Below are positions 5,626-12,777 of a DNA stretch of 17,362 nt, piece after piece. The stretch's first letter is position 1; every line of letters begins with the position of its first letter. Made by a program: the position numbers and the translations under genes. The notes below the pieces were generated by a model, which made no database searches, had not been told where the DNA came from, and worked only from the letters and a program-made list of their open reading frames with translations. Source of the stretch: JBBQER01 sp052148155 (GTDB taxonomy: Bacteria > Actinomycetota > Acidimicrobiia > IMCC26256 > PALSA-610); the NCBI GenBank assembly GCA_052148155.1, contig JBKQIY010000053.1, positions 1-17,362 of the forward strand, in the 5' to 3' direction.

Positions 5626-6732
5626 GGACCGAGCGCCTTGCTCGAGCCGTTCGACGGTCTCGATGTACTCCTCGACAAGCCCGTACATGACGTCGCGTAC
5701 GGGGCGCACCTCGTTCATGCGCCCGACGATCTGGCCAACGGGCGCGAACGCGAGGTCTTTGCGGTTCGAACGTGCGATCCGCGCGTTCGCCTCTGACGTG
5801 AGGATGTTCTGCAACGGCATGCCGAGCGGACCCGGACCGTTTGGATCAGCCCACGCTTCGGTCCATGCGTTGCGCAGCATGCGCGCCGGCTTGCCTGTGT
5901 AACAACGCGATCGCACGGTATCGGCCGACGTCGCTTCGAGGTACGCCTGCGATACTGTCGGGCTGGCGTCGCTTTCCGCGGTGGTGAGCCACAGCGATCC
6001 AAGCCACACGCCCTGCGCACCAAGCGCCAGCGCGGCCGCGATCTGACGACCGCTGCCGATGCCGCCCGCCGCGAGCACGGGCGCGGGTGCGACCGCATCG
6101 ACTACTTCCGGCACGAGAACCATTGTAGAGATCTCGCCTGTGTGACCGCCCGCCTCGTAGCCCTGCGCTACGACGATGTCGACGCCGCTGTTCACATGCC
6201 GCAGCGCGTGCACTGCCTTGCCCGCCAGGGCGGCGACCTTCACTCCCTGCTCATGCGCGCGATCGATGACATCCTTCGGCGGTGACCCCAACGCGTTCGC
6301 AATGAGACTAATCGGGTGCGCGAGCGCGATTTCGACATGCTGATGCGCAACCTCGTCAGTCCAACCGAGTACACCGTGCGGTTCCTGACCCTCCGGCAAC
6401 GGCGGCAGCTCAAACCGCTCCATGAGCTCGTCGACGTAGCGCCAGTGATTCGCGTCGATCATCGAACGGATCTGCGCCAACATCTCCTCGGCGTCGGCGC
6501 CGTGCACGTCGACCGCCTTCTGCGGCATCACCGTGTCAACACCGTACGGCATCCCATTCACATGCTCATCGATCCAGTCGAGCTCGATCTCGAGCTGCTC
6601 GGGACTGAAGCCCACCGCGCCGAGCACACCCAGACCGCCTGCCTTGCTCACCGCGGCAACGACATCACGACAATGCGTGAACGCGAAGATCGGATACTCA
6701 ATGCCGAACACCTCACACAACGGCGTTCGCAT
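5623..6732 (-). CDS. Nitronate monooxygenase-family FMN oxidoreductase
   Basis: A 369-residue TIM-barrel flavoprotein of the 2-nitropropane dioxygenase / nitronate monooxygenase family, of normal length. Visible landmarks are the N-terminus MRTPLCEVFGIEYPIFAF, AGGLGVLGA (about 31-39), VAQGYEAGGHTGE (about 188-200, FMN phosphate and catalytic His region) and AAGGIGSGRQ (about 221-230). The family oxidises nitronates or, in several actinobacterial members, reduces CoA-bound intermediates of steroid degradation (for example IpdC). Start ATG 6732 lies 24 bases downstream of a perfect KstR-type palindrome, so a role in sterol or lipid catabolism is more likely than nitronate detoxification; this is inference. 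The stop lies at the border of the island, beside a broken gene. No defect is seen. Confidence 0.88.
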   Translation of the reverse strand: MRTPLCEVFGIEYPIFAFTHCRDVVAAVSKAGGLGVLGAVGFSPEQLEIELDWIDEHVNGMPYGVDTVMPQKAVDVHGADAEEMLAQIRSMIDANHWRYVDELMERFELPPLPEGQEPHGVLGWTDEVAHQHVEIALAHPISLIANALGSPPKDVIDRAHEQGVKVAALAGKAVHALRHVNSGVDIVVAQGYEAGGHTGEISTMVLVPEVVDAVAPAPVLAAGGIGSGRQIAAALALGAQGVWLGSLWLTTAESDASPTVSQAYLEATSADTVRSRCYTGKPARMLRNAWTEAWADPNGPGPLGMPLQNILTSEANARIARSNRKDLAFAPVGQIVGRMNEVRPVRDVMYGLVEEYIETVERLEQGARS

Positions 6733-6756
6733 CTCACACTCCGAAAGCTCGACACC

Positions 6757-6770
6757 TAGAACACGTTCTA
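6757..6770. promoter_or_regulatory. KstR-type operator box
   Basis: TAGAACACGTTCTA is a 14-bp inverted repeat (TAGAAC-AC-GTTCTA). It fits the published KstR consensus TnnAACnnGTTnnA exactly. KstR is a TetR-family repressor of cholesterol catabolism in mycobacteria and rhodococci, released by CoA thioesters of sterol intermediates. The box is 24-25 bases upstream of the ATG at 6732, suited to repression. No kstR gene is in the window; the TetR gene at 10072 has a different operator. Confidence 0.65.
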
Positions 6771-6928
6771 TCCCGACCGTACGTCAGAACGCACCAACGC
6801 GCCACTGCTGCGCGACGAGCGAACCGCCGTCGTGAACGCGCTCGCCCCACTAGGTCCGTACAGCGGCCTCCAGCCTCGGTGAACGTTCCGAGCTCGCCTG
6901 GCACCACGCCCGCAAACGCCTCAGTGCC

Positions 6929-6990
6929 GATCTGAGATACCCCGGCTCGGGGTTCGGGGAACGCGCGAATTGGGCCTTATTCGGAGCGCG
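6929..6990. repeat. Dispersed intergenic repeat, copy R1
   Basis: This stretch begins GATCTGAGATAC, passes TTCGGGGAACGCGCGAATTG and ends GGGCCTTATTCGGAGCGCG. By my ungapped count 35 of the 52 bases at 6929-6980 match copy R3 (9769-9820). It lies between the DUF6398-type gene and the nitronate monooxygenase gene. Confidence 0.5.
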
Positions 6991-7011
6991 GTTTCTGGGG
7001 CGTGAGGATCG

Positions 7012-8832
7012 CTACTCATCTTCCATGGCTTGATACGTGTCGCGGCGTTCGATGATTGTGCGCCGGCGGGATGACACCAGGAACGCGGGCGATCCGAGGT
7101 GGATGTCGCCGTAGTACTCATCGCTGAAGCCCGCGGCGCGCAGCATGACCTTCGCGCGTTGTGACACGCCGCCTTGTTGGACCCCGACGTGCGACATGAG
7201 GTCTTTCACGAGCATCCGGCCGTTGTCTGAGAAGAGATGGTTTGCCTTTCCGACGATCCAGCACACCGCGGCGGCTGAGACATCGTCTCGGCTCTTACGA
7301 CGGAACACGTTCGGATCACAACGCGCGATGCGTGCGAGAAGACGACGACACGCGGTGCGGTACTCGACGTCGAGGGCTTCTTCGCAGCATCGATCGGTCA
7401 GAGCGGCAGCGTCGCCGACGCGGACGTGGATATCGTCGGGAACGTCGGTCCAGTCGAACGGCTCGTCGGGAAGCGGTCGATCGTCCAGAGCGTCGAGCTC
7501 CTCGTCGCCGACCGCTCGACGGAGGGCGTCGAACATGATCTCCCGGTAGCTGCGCTCCTCAACTTCGAGCGTGGGCAGCGCCCACGCTGCATCAGGATCG
7601 AGTGCGCCAATGCGTGCGAGCAGTGCCGCCGGGCCTTGGGGTCGGGGCGTGCGGATGGTGCGCTGATATCCGGGTTCGTACTCGTCGACGGCATGCAGCG
7701 TTTCGGCGGTGAGCGCAGCACGGATACCGCGTTGGTGATGGCAGTAGAGAATGAACGCGCGGAGCAACTCGGGCAGCTTCGACAGGTACACGGGCTCTGC
7801 GACGATTTTTCGCGGAACCCAGTCGCTGAGCACGATCTCGACCGCGGTTGGGCTCCATCGCAACGGATCACCAGGGCCATAATCGGCGGCAAACCACAGC
7901 AATGAATCGAGCAGGCTCCGGTGGTCATGATCGTCGAGGCGTTCTCCAGGTGGCGAGGCGAAGAATCCATCCATGAGATCTTGACGCGCCGGGGCCGGCC
8001 ATTCGGGGCGTTCGTAACCCTGCCCGCCTTTGGGTAAACGGCGAGCGATCCACTCGATCAGCGGACGTGCAGCGGGCCACGTCTCCGTCTCGAACGGCGG
8101 GAACGTGATGGCACCCGTCTCGATCGCGTCTGTGAGTCGCACTCGGGCGTCTGCGCGACCGATGTCGTTCCAACTCGTGTCCGGATCGTCGGACTTCTCA
8201 CGCATGAAGTCGATCAGGTCGGCGATCGATTCGGGGACGATGAAGGCATCCTTCGCGACCGTGCCGAGGTTGTGGTCGATATACACAACGGCCGAGAGCT
8301 CTTCGCCGGTTGCCAGACGCGTTCCGATAATGATGTTGTCGCCGTCTCGGAGCACATGAGTCATCTCGACGGTGCGGTAGATCTCGAGCGCAGGCAGCAT
8401 CGTCAGCCAGGGCGGGAGCGGATAGCTGCGAGTCGACAGTTCACGACGGATCCGAGCGGCGAGGATCTCATCGTTGATCATCTCGCGTAGGACCGTGAGG
8501 AGCGCCGATGTCTCGACGCAGTCGACGTCCAGGAACGAAGCGATGAGCTGATCGCGCTCGACATGCTGCGGCTCGGTCGGGCGCGGTCGCTCGAAAGGAG
8601 GTCGGCTGCGAGGATCGACGACCGACACCAACATGCTCGCGAGCGCGAGGAGATCAAGCGGCTCTGGGCTCGCGAGCGCCCGACGCGTCTCGTACAAGAG
8701 ATCCGGCTCGGCCTGCCGGTGCGACCGCGGGGTTGCGCTCGGATTCGCCTGGGGCGAATGCCGCTTTCCCGAGCGCCGGTGCCGGCCGCGCTTACCCATC
8801 CCCACCGACGCTAGCGTCGCGGCCTTCGCCAT
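7012..8832 (-). CDS. Large DUF6398-type protein of unknown function
   Basis: A 606-residue soluble protein. I chose ATG 8832 because GGGAGG lies six bases upstream; alternatives are an ATG at 8877 (no ribosome site) and one at 8799. The N-terminus is basic and low in complexity (GKRGRHRRSGKR, about 12-23). The long middle part has no motif I know. The C-terminal stretch (about 480-575) has CRRLLARIARCDP, DDVSAAAVCWIVGKANHLF and VSQRAKVMLRAAG, which matches the pattern of DUF6398, a cyclin- or TFIIB-like helical domain often found in actinobacterial proteins with pRiA4b or SEC-C parts. The middle region may be a SEC-C/pRiA4b-type relative that has drifted. DNA binding is possible but unproven. 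It is monocistronic, flanked by repeat copies R1 and R2. Confidence 0.8.
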   Translation of the reverse strand: MAKAATLASVGMGKRGRHRRSGKRHSPQANPSATPRSHRQAEPDLLYETRRALASPEPLDLLALASMLVSVVDPRSRPPFERPRPTEPQHVERDQLIASFLDVDCVETSALLTVLREMINDEILAARIRRELSTRSYPLPPWLTMLPALEIYRTVEMTHVLRDGDNIIIGTRLATGEELSAVVYIDHNLGTVAKDAFIVPESIADLIDFMREKSDDPDTSWNDIGRADARVRLTDAIETGAITFPPFETETWPAARPLIEWIARRLPKGGQGYERPEWPAPARQDLMDGFFASPPGERLDDHDHRSLLDSLLWFAADYGPGDPLRWSPTAVEIVLSDWVPRKIVAEPVYLSKLPELLRAFILYCHHQRGIRAALTAETLHAVDEYEPGYQRTIRTPRPQGPAALLARIGALDPDAAWALPTLEVEERSYREIMFDALRRAVGDEELDALDDRPLPDEPFDWTDVPDDIHVRVGDAAALTDRCCEEALDVEYRTACRRLLARIARCDPNVFRRKSRDDVSAAAVCWIVGKANHLFSDNGRMLVKDLMSHVGVQQGGVSQRAKVMLRAAGFSDEYYGDIHLGSPAFLVSSRRRTIIERRDTYQAMEDE

Positions 8833-8934
8833 ACCGCGCCTCCCGATCGACTGGTCCTCAGTGTCCATCGCGGGCAACCTGGACGGGTTCGCGATCGCAA
8901 GCGCGCCATCCCCGAGTAGCCAAATAACGCGTCA

Positions 8935-9006
8935 CGGAGCCGGCGATCAGGGACAGGGGCGGCCGCGATTATGGGATGCGCCAAGTGGGACGTTATGAGA
9001 GGGCGC
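8935..9006. repeat. Dispersed intergenic repeat, copy R2
   Basis: Contains AAGTGGGACGTTATGAGAGG (8983-9002) and, before it, GCCGGCGATC, both shared in degenerate form with copies R1 and R3. It fills most of the space between the DUF6398-type gene and the MDMPI-type gene, which diverge from it in transcription end and start. Confidence 0.4.
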
Positions 9007-9023
9007 CCGATTCAAGGATCGAT

Positions 9024-9704
9024 TTACTCATTGAGCGGAGTGACGCGCGGTGGAGCGAAGCGTGCGAGCACGACGCTCTCCGGTCGAGCGTCGCCCTCCC
9101 AGTCCCACGCCGCGATCTGGTCGTAGGAGCGGCGACCGACGCCTGCCCGTACGATCTCGAAACGCGTCGTCTGCACGGTCGCGGTTGGTTCGCCTGCACC
9201 GACGACGCTTTCACCAGCGTCGTGCAGGATCCGCAACGCGACGGTATCGCCGCGTTGCGCGCCGATGCCGCCGGAAACACCACGGAACGCGTACACGATC
9301 GCGTCGGAGTCGCGCTCGCCGGGAACGCCGAGCGCACCGCGCAGGTCATGCTCGTGGGTAACGGCGTCAGTCAACAGCATCGCCCGCGTCAGCGGGTCGA
9401 ACGTCGTGATCATCGGCTCGACGATCGCACTGCAACGTGCCCACTCGTCGAGCACTTCGCCGATCGGGATGTCCCTGCGCGCATCGACCTGGGCAGCGGT
9501 CCACTCATCGCTTGCCACATCGGCGAGGTTTCCGGCGACGATGTCAGCAGTGCCGCCCGCGAGGTGGGCCACAACGTCGCGAACCCGCCACTCGGGTGTC
9601 GCCGGCGCAACAAGCTCGAGCGTCTTCTCAGGGAGCTCACACACGAGAGCCGTGATGCGGACTCGGACAGATCGGTAAACAGAGGCGTGATCGATATCGC
9701 TCAT
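9024..9704 (-). CDS. Maleylpyruvate isomerase-type (MDMPI N-terminal, DinB-fold) protein, TIGR03083-like
   Basis: A 226-residue protein of the DinB/MDMPI four-helix superfamily. Landmarks are WRVRDVVAHLAGG (about 42-54; its His is a metal ligand) and TDAVTHEHDLRGALG (about 110-124; Glu and His are the other ligands). Family members bind a divalent metal and many use mycothiol, a thiol specific to actinobacteria, as cofactor. The C-terminal half resembles the SCP2-like or beta-rich tail of these proteins. I start it at ATG 9704 because family homology begins there; the reading frame extends 99 codons upstream but runs through repeat R3 and is not gene-like. There is no strong ribosome site, so the start may be leaderless. 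Substrate unknown. Confidence 0.8.
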   Translation of the reverse strand: MSDIDHASVYRSVRVRITALVCELPEKTLELVAPATPEWRVRDVVAHLAGGTADIVAGNLADVASDEWTAAQVDARRDIPIGEVLDEWARCSAIVEPMITTFDPLTRAMLLTDAVTHEHDLRGALGVPGERDSDAIVYAFRGVSGGIGAQRGDTVALRILHDAGESVVGAGEPTATVQTTRFEIVRAGVGRRSYDQIAAWDWEGDARPESVVLARFAPPRVTPLNE

Positions 9705-9761
9705 GAGAGCGACGCTAGTAACCGTCCGCTGCGAAGACCCGAGAGCCCGCGAACGTCCCGT

Positions 9762-9830
9762 TGCCGGCGATCTGTGATATCCGGGAGGCGTTGTTCGGGG
9801 GCGCGCAAACTGGGCGTTATGCAAGTTCGA
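9762..9830. repeat. Dispersed intergenic repeat, copy R3
   Basis: Reads GATCTGTGATATCCGGGAGG from 9769, then TTCGGGGGCGCGCAAACTGG and GCGTTATGCAAG up to about 9824. It is the best partner of R1. It lies about 60 bp upstream of the MDMPI-type start codon. Confidence 0.5.
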
Positions 9831-10021
9831 CTGGCAGCTCAATACCCATAGCGGAGATGACGGCGTGCCGACTCGTGGAGCCGGGCCTGTGATGGGCCTC
9901 GTCTGCCCGACGTTGGCGGCGGTCTGCGACCCGTCGGGCCGGGAATCGACCCGTCGCAGCACCGGCGACGCTCCCGACGGCTCATTACACCTGCACCTCA
10001 AGATTCACGGGGTTGACGAAT

Positions 10022-10039
10022 CGGGTCGCGATCGACCCG
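10022..10039. terminator. GC-rich hairpin downstream of the TetR gene
   Basis: CGGGTCG-CGAT-CGACCCG is a perfect 7-bp stem with a 4-base loop, 33 bases beyond the TetR stop codon. No run of T follows on the minus strand (ATTCGTC only), so it would be a weak intrinsic terminator or an mRNA 3'-end stabiliser. Confidence 0.4.
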
Positions 10040-10071
10040 TCACGGGACTGTCGGCGCGTGCTACTCAGCCG

Positions 10072-10644
10072 TTACGCGAGGAGGGCATCGATGAAGCGGT
10101 CGAGTTCGCTTGCGCACGACGCGACTGCTGTTGATGCGTTCGGCGCGCGGCTGACGAACATCACCGCCTCGTCGAGTGCGCCGACGAGTAAGTGTGCGAC
10201 AACGGCAGCGTCGCGACCGTCGGCTAACGATCCCTCGAGCCCGGCGCGCATCGCCGAGAGAAAATAGCGAGCGTCGATCTCGCGCCAGAGCTCCCATCCG
10301 AGCACTTGTGGTCCGTCGATCAGCAGCATCTGGCGTACCGCCGGATCGAGACAGTGCTCCAGGAACAACCGGCAGCCGACCTTGAGCGCGGCCGTCGGAG
10401 TTGGCTCCCGGAGCGCCTCCTCGATGATGGGCGGAGCAAGCGCCGCGTTGAGGTCTTCGAAAACGCGTTGGAACAGGGCCTCCTTCGTGTCGAAGTAGTG
10501 ATACACGGAGCCCTTGGTGACGCCGGCCGCGGTCGCGACGTCGGCGATCGAGGTTCGCTCGAACCCGTTCTTGGCAAAGAGGTGATGGGCCGAGGCGAGA
10601 ATCGCCGCCGTCGTGTGATCTCGGCGTTCGCCCTGGGTCGGCAT
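10072..10644 (-). CDS. TetR/AcrR family transcriptional regulator
   Basis: A 190-residue repressor of normal size. The N-terminal helix-turn-helix is clear: HLFAKNGFERTSIADVATAA and GVTKGSVYHYFDTKEALFQR (about residues 20-60). The C-terminal ligand domain is variable and gives no hint of the inducer. I chose ATG 10644 because the family homology starts just after it; upstream codons lie in the promoter region. It is divergent from a SnoaL-like gene at 10739. Two palindromic sites ACCA-N-TGGT, 22 bp apart, lie between the two genes, so it most likely represses both. A TATACA -10-like box for the TetR gene lies within the first site (minus strand, 10677-10672). Confidence 0.88.
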   Translation of the reverse strand: MPTQGERRDHTTAAILASAHHLFAKNGFERTSIADVATAAGVTKGSVYHYFDTKEALFQRVFEDLNAALAPPIIEEALREPTPTAALKVGCRLFLEHCLDPAVRQMLLIDGPQVLGWELWREIDARYFLSAMRAGLEGSLADGRDAAVVAHLLVGALDEAVMFVSRAPNASTAVASCASELDRFIDALLA

Positions 10645-10674
10645 CAGCCAAATCGTGAGTGACGCTTGACTTGT

Positions 10675-10712
10675 ATACCAGTGGTATGTAAGTTGTTGAC
10701 CATTGGTATGTA
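10675..10712. promoter_or_regulatory. Two-site TetR operator between divergent genes
   Basis: The first site, ATACCAGTGGTAT (10675-10687), is a perfect 13-bp palindrome. The second contains ACCATTGGT (10699-10707). Both continue as ATGTAA, so ACCA-N-TGGTATGTAA occurs twice with a 22-bp period, two turns of the helix. TetR proteins such as QacR bind paired sites on the same DNA face in this manner. Confidence 0.6.
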
Positions 10713-10738
10713 ACCTATCACCGTCACGGGAGAGACCC

Positions 10739-11197
10739 ATGAGACCTGCGGAAATGGTCAACGTGGTGCAGGAGCACCTCGCGTTCGAGAAGGCCCACGA
10801 CGCAGTGTCGGCGGCAGCTTGTTACGTGGATGATGGCTACTACGTGCATACGCCACTGGGCCTTCGTCTCGAAGGACGCGGCGCGGTTGAGTTCAACTAC
10901 GCGTCGAACTACGCGGCGATGCCCGACGTGACGTTCGACATCGAAGGAGAAGTGGTCGGCGACAACGGCCTCATGCACTGGGCCACGATGCGCGGGACCC
11001 TCGACGGCACCTTTCTCGGCCAGGAGCCGACCCATCGGAGCGTCGCGTTGCCGTTCGTGGCTCGTTACGAATTCCGAGACGGGAAGATCCTCGGCGAGAC
11101 GCTGTGGTTCGACCTCTACACGCTGTGCGACCAAGGTGGTCTCGACATCGTCGCAGTCCGCACCACCGCGGCCGAGCTCGCAGCCGCGCTCGCCTGA
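10739..11197 (+). CDS. SnoaL-like / NTF2-fold protein
   Basis: A 152-residue protein of the SnoaL-like (NTF2-fold) superfamily, a cone-shaped alpha/beta barrel used by polyketide cyclases, ester cyclases, dehydratases and many small proteins of unknown role. Visible pattern: N-terminal helices (MVNVVQEHLAFEKAHDAVSA), ACYVDDGYYVHTPLGLRLEG, RGAVEFNYASNYAAMPDVTF, then the strand-rich HWATMRGTLDGTFLG and FVARYEFRDGKILGETLWFD. Aromatic and acidic residues line the expected pocket, but the substrate cannot be told. ATG 10739 has GGGAGAG eight bases upstream; a frame opening at 10703 lies in the operator. It is transcribed divergently from the TetR gene and probably controlled by it, as is frequent for detoxification or catabolic enzymes. 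Confidence 0.8.
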   Translation: MRPAEMVNVVQEHLAFEKAHDAVSAAACYVDDGYYVHTPLGLRLEGRGAVEFNYASNYAAMPDVTFDIEGEVVGDNGLMHWATMRGTLDGTFLGQEPTHRSVALPFVARYEFRDGKILGETLWFDLYTLCDQGGLDIVAVRTTAAELAAALA

Positions 11198-11319
11198 ACC
11201 ACAGACGGCTGAGCGCGAGCAGGGATCTGCCTGTCACCCAACGAAGGTCACCAAGCCGGCGTTCGGAAGACACCCTTGGCGCGTGGTTCTGGCCTGCGCG
11301 TTCTGGGGTACTGCGGTGA

Positions 11320-11346
11320 CGTGGGCGTGACGTTATTTCGGGCTGG
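11320..11346. repeat. Dispersed intergenic repeat, copy R4 (degenerate)
   Basis: The minus strand reads CCCGAAATAACGTCACGCCC, which lines up with CCGAATAAGGCCCAATTCGC of copy R1. Similarity is partial, so membership is tentative. It overlaps the 3' end of the VOC remnant. Confidence 0.3.
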
Positions 11347-11462
11347 AAGATTGCGACGGTGTTGCCGTTGGGGTCTTTGAACCAAAGGTGAGCGGCGATT
11401 CCGGGCGAGGTGACGACCGCGGCGATGGTCGGTAGTTCGGCGCGAACGTTCGCGATATCGCT
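11337..11462 (-). pseudogene. C-terminal remnant of a VOC/glyoxalase-family protein
   Basis: The minus strand reads SDIANVRAELPTIAAVVTSP and then GIAAHLWFKDPNGNTVAIFQ, the standard final strand and turn of vicinal-oxygen-chelate proteins (WFKDPDGNxxxLxQ). A stop codon (TGA at 11465-11463) interrupts the frame directly upstream, and the normal C-terminal stop is missing, with the frame running on into repeat R4. About two thirds of a VOC domain is absent. It is a decayed fragment. Confidence 0.55.
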
Positions 11463-11607
11463 TCAAAGTGGGACTCCGAGCCGCGTGGAGGTCCGGTAGG
11501 CGATGATATGAGAGCCTCGTGTTGATTCCGCCCGAGCGTAGAAGGCCGCGTAAGGGTGAGAGGAGAGGGGCCGACCAAGGACGATTGCTATACAGCCTCC
11601 TTCGGTT

Positions 11608-11635
11608 GATTAGCAAATGTGCTAAGCTTCTAATC
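11608..11635 (+). promoter_or_regulatory. Operator of the ArsR/SdpR-type operon
   Basis: TTAGCA-AATG-TGCTAA (11610-11625) is a 16-bp inverted repeat, and a wider pair GATTAG (11608-11613) / CTAATC (11630-11635) encloses it. The GTG start follows at once at 11636. No ribosome site is present, so the mRNA may be leaderless. This layout fits negative autoregulation by the ArsR-type protein. Confidence 0.6.
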
Positions 11636-11971
11636 GTGGCTGGCGTCGACGCGTACAAGGCCCTGGCCGATCCGACCAGGCGGAAGATCTTGAAGCTGCT
11701 ACGCGACGACGACCTGCCGGCAGGGGTAATCGCCGAGCAGTTCGACATGTCTTGGCCGTCGGTGTCTAGGCATCTTGGTGTGTTGACATCCGCAGGCTTG
11801 GTCGAGGCCCGCCGGCAGGGCCAGCAGGTCATCTACTCGCTCACCACATCTGTCCTGGCCGACATCGTCACCGAACTGGCCGACATGGGCCGTCGGAACG
11901 ATTCACCGGGTAAGACGCGGACCTATCGGCCGGCGCGGTCCGTTGTGCCGAAGCCGAGGGCGGCGCAGTGA
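11636..11971 (+). CDS. ArsR-family repressor, SdpR-like autorepressor type
   Basis: A 111-residue winged helix protein. It begins VAGVDAYKALADPTRRKILK (YKALADPTRRKIL is the family start), then LPAGVIAEQFDMSWPSVSRH and LGVLTSAGLVEARRQGQQVI make the recognition helix and beta wing. The Cys metal-site motif of classical ArsR/SmtB (ELCVCDL) is absent, so it is not an obvious metal sensor. The sequence pattern matches the SdpR branch, in which the repressor controls its own operon with a membrane immunity protein that can sequester it. The frame is open upstream to 11519, but homology begins at GTG 11636. The stop overlaps the start of the next gene (GTGATG at 11968-11973), so both are translated together. 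A basic tail of about 25 residues follows the domain. Confidence 0.85.
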   Translation: MAGVDAYKALADPTRRKILKLLRDDDLPAGVIAEQFDMSWPSVSRHLGVLTSAGLVEARRQGQQVIYSLTTSVLADIVTELADMGRRNDSPGKTRTYRPARSVVPKPRAAQ

Positions 11972-12189
11972 TGAACGGTCCGGGCCTTGCAGTTCTGTTG
12001 GTGGCCGTCGGGGTGGTGTCGTTCACCGCAGGATGGGTGTTCCGCGACGCCCGAGCCCGCGGGTTGCCGTTGCGCAAGGCCTTGACTTGGGCGGTTCTCA
12101 CGACCCAGGAATGGCCCTTGCTGCTATTGCTGTACCGGCGAATACGGCCTCGGCGGGTGCGGGGCGACCAGCCGGCTCTGCCGGGATAG
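11971..12189 (+). CDS. Small membrane protein in the SdpR-like operon
   Basis: A 72-residue protein starting at ATG 11971 (or GTG 11968), overlapping the ArsR stop. It has a hydrophobic N-terminal segment (LAVLLVAVGVVSFTAGWVF, about 6-24), a short loop with FRDARARGLP, and a second hydrophobic stretch (LTWAVLTTQEWPLLLLLYRR, about 38-57), ending in a basic tail. That predicts two membrane helices with positively charged ends on the inside. It is not SdpI, which is larger with more helices, but it holds the same position in the operon. Function unknown; a role as membrane sensor or immunity-like partner of the repressor is inference. Confidence 0.7.
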   Translation: MNGPGLAVLLVAVGVVSFTAGWVFRDARARGLPLRKALTWAVLTTQEWPLLLLLYRRIRPRRVRGDQPALPG

Positions 12190-12219
12190 AAACCCGAGAG
12201 ATCGGAGGGACAAGGGGCT

Positions 12220-12549
12220 GTGACGAACGGAGCGCTCTACAACGACGGTCGGATCTCCTGCGACCAGGCTGGCATCCGCATCGGCTGGTACTACCCGTGG
12301 GGCGCCAAGCGTATTCCCTATACCTCCGTGAAGGCCGTCGAGAACCTCCCGCCCACCGGATGGAGCAAGGTGCGCCGGTGGCGGATCTGGGGGAGCGGTG
12401 ACTTCGTGCACTGGTGGAATCTCGATCTTGGCCGTACGCACAAGAATGTGGCTCTGGTGCTCGACGTCGGCCATCGCATCCGGCCGACGCTCACCCCAGA
12501 TGACCCCGCAGCGGTTGAGCGAATCGTCCGTGAGCATGTCACGAAGTAG
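12220..12549 (+). CDS. PH-like domain protein of unknown function
   Basis: A 109-residue protein, start GTG 12220 with GGAGGG about 10 bases upstream, 30 bp after the small membrane gene. It contains ISCDQAGIRIGWYYPWGAKR, IPYTSVKAVENLP, RRWRIWGSGDFVHWWNLDLG and HKNVALVLDVGHRIRPTLTP, then DDPAAVERIVREHV. This alternating strand pattern with a final helix is that of bacterial PH-like domains, which often sit at membranes. It has no transmembrane segment of its own. As the third gene of the SdpR-like operon it probably works with the two genes upstream. No catalytic motif is visible. Confidence 0.7.
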   Translation: MTNGALYNDGRISCDQAGIRIGWYYPWGAKRIPYTSVKAVENLPPTGWSKVRRWRIWGSGDFVHWWNLDLGRTHKNVALVLDVGHRIRPTLTPDDPAAVERIVREHVTK

Positions 12550-12721
12550 GGAGCAGGCACGGTTCGCGATGGCGAAGACGCTCCCAACACGCCGCCTGTA
12601 AGGGCCCGCATCACGACGGCCGTGCTCATCGCGAAACGCCGCTGTGCCGGCGTTAGGTGACACCCTGGGGCCGGGACTAGGGGACGCGTCATCGGGGACA
12701 CTCGCTCACGCGCTTCTGTGA

Positions 12722-12753
12722 GGCCCGCGCTCTCGCAATATCACGCCAGAGCG
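12722..12753. repeat. Dispersed intergenic repeat, copy R5 (hairpin)
   Basis: CGCTCT-CGC-AATATCA-CGCC-AGAGCG forms an imperfect stem-loop (12728-12753). By my count 29 of 32 bases match copy R6 (13915-13946). Sequence upstream (12648-12715) has further family words such as GGGGACGCG. It lies just before the GNAT gene. Confidence 0.7.
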
Positions 12754-12777
12754 AAGCAATCTGTGCGGATGGGGTCG

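Larger units (their letters stand above)
9705..10071. other. Intergenic region with repeat R3 and a hairpin
   Basis: No gene is convincing in these 367 bases. The part next to the MDMPI-type gene carries repeat R3. From 9840 to 10020 I see only GC-rich sequence with short repeated CGACCCGTC words. A hairpin (10022-10039) closes it before the TetR stop. Confidence 0.5.
11198..11635. other. Intergenic region with repeat R4 and a VOC remnant
   Basis: Between the SnoaL-like gene and the ArsR gene I see no intact gene. It holds repeat copy R4 (11320-11346), a VOC-domain remnant on the minus strand (11337-11462) and the ArsR control region. The rest shows nothing recognisable. Confidence 0.55.

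Noticed and set aside
8976..9851. A 291-codon plus-strand open frame
   Set aside because: It is the shadow of the MDMPI-type gene on the minus strand and has no recognisable pattern of its own.
12563..12635. A 9-bp inverted repeat TTCGCGATG / CATCGCGAA as a terminator of the PH-like operon
   Set aside because: The arms are 55 bases apart and no T-run follows; it is as likely to be chance in GC-rich DNA.
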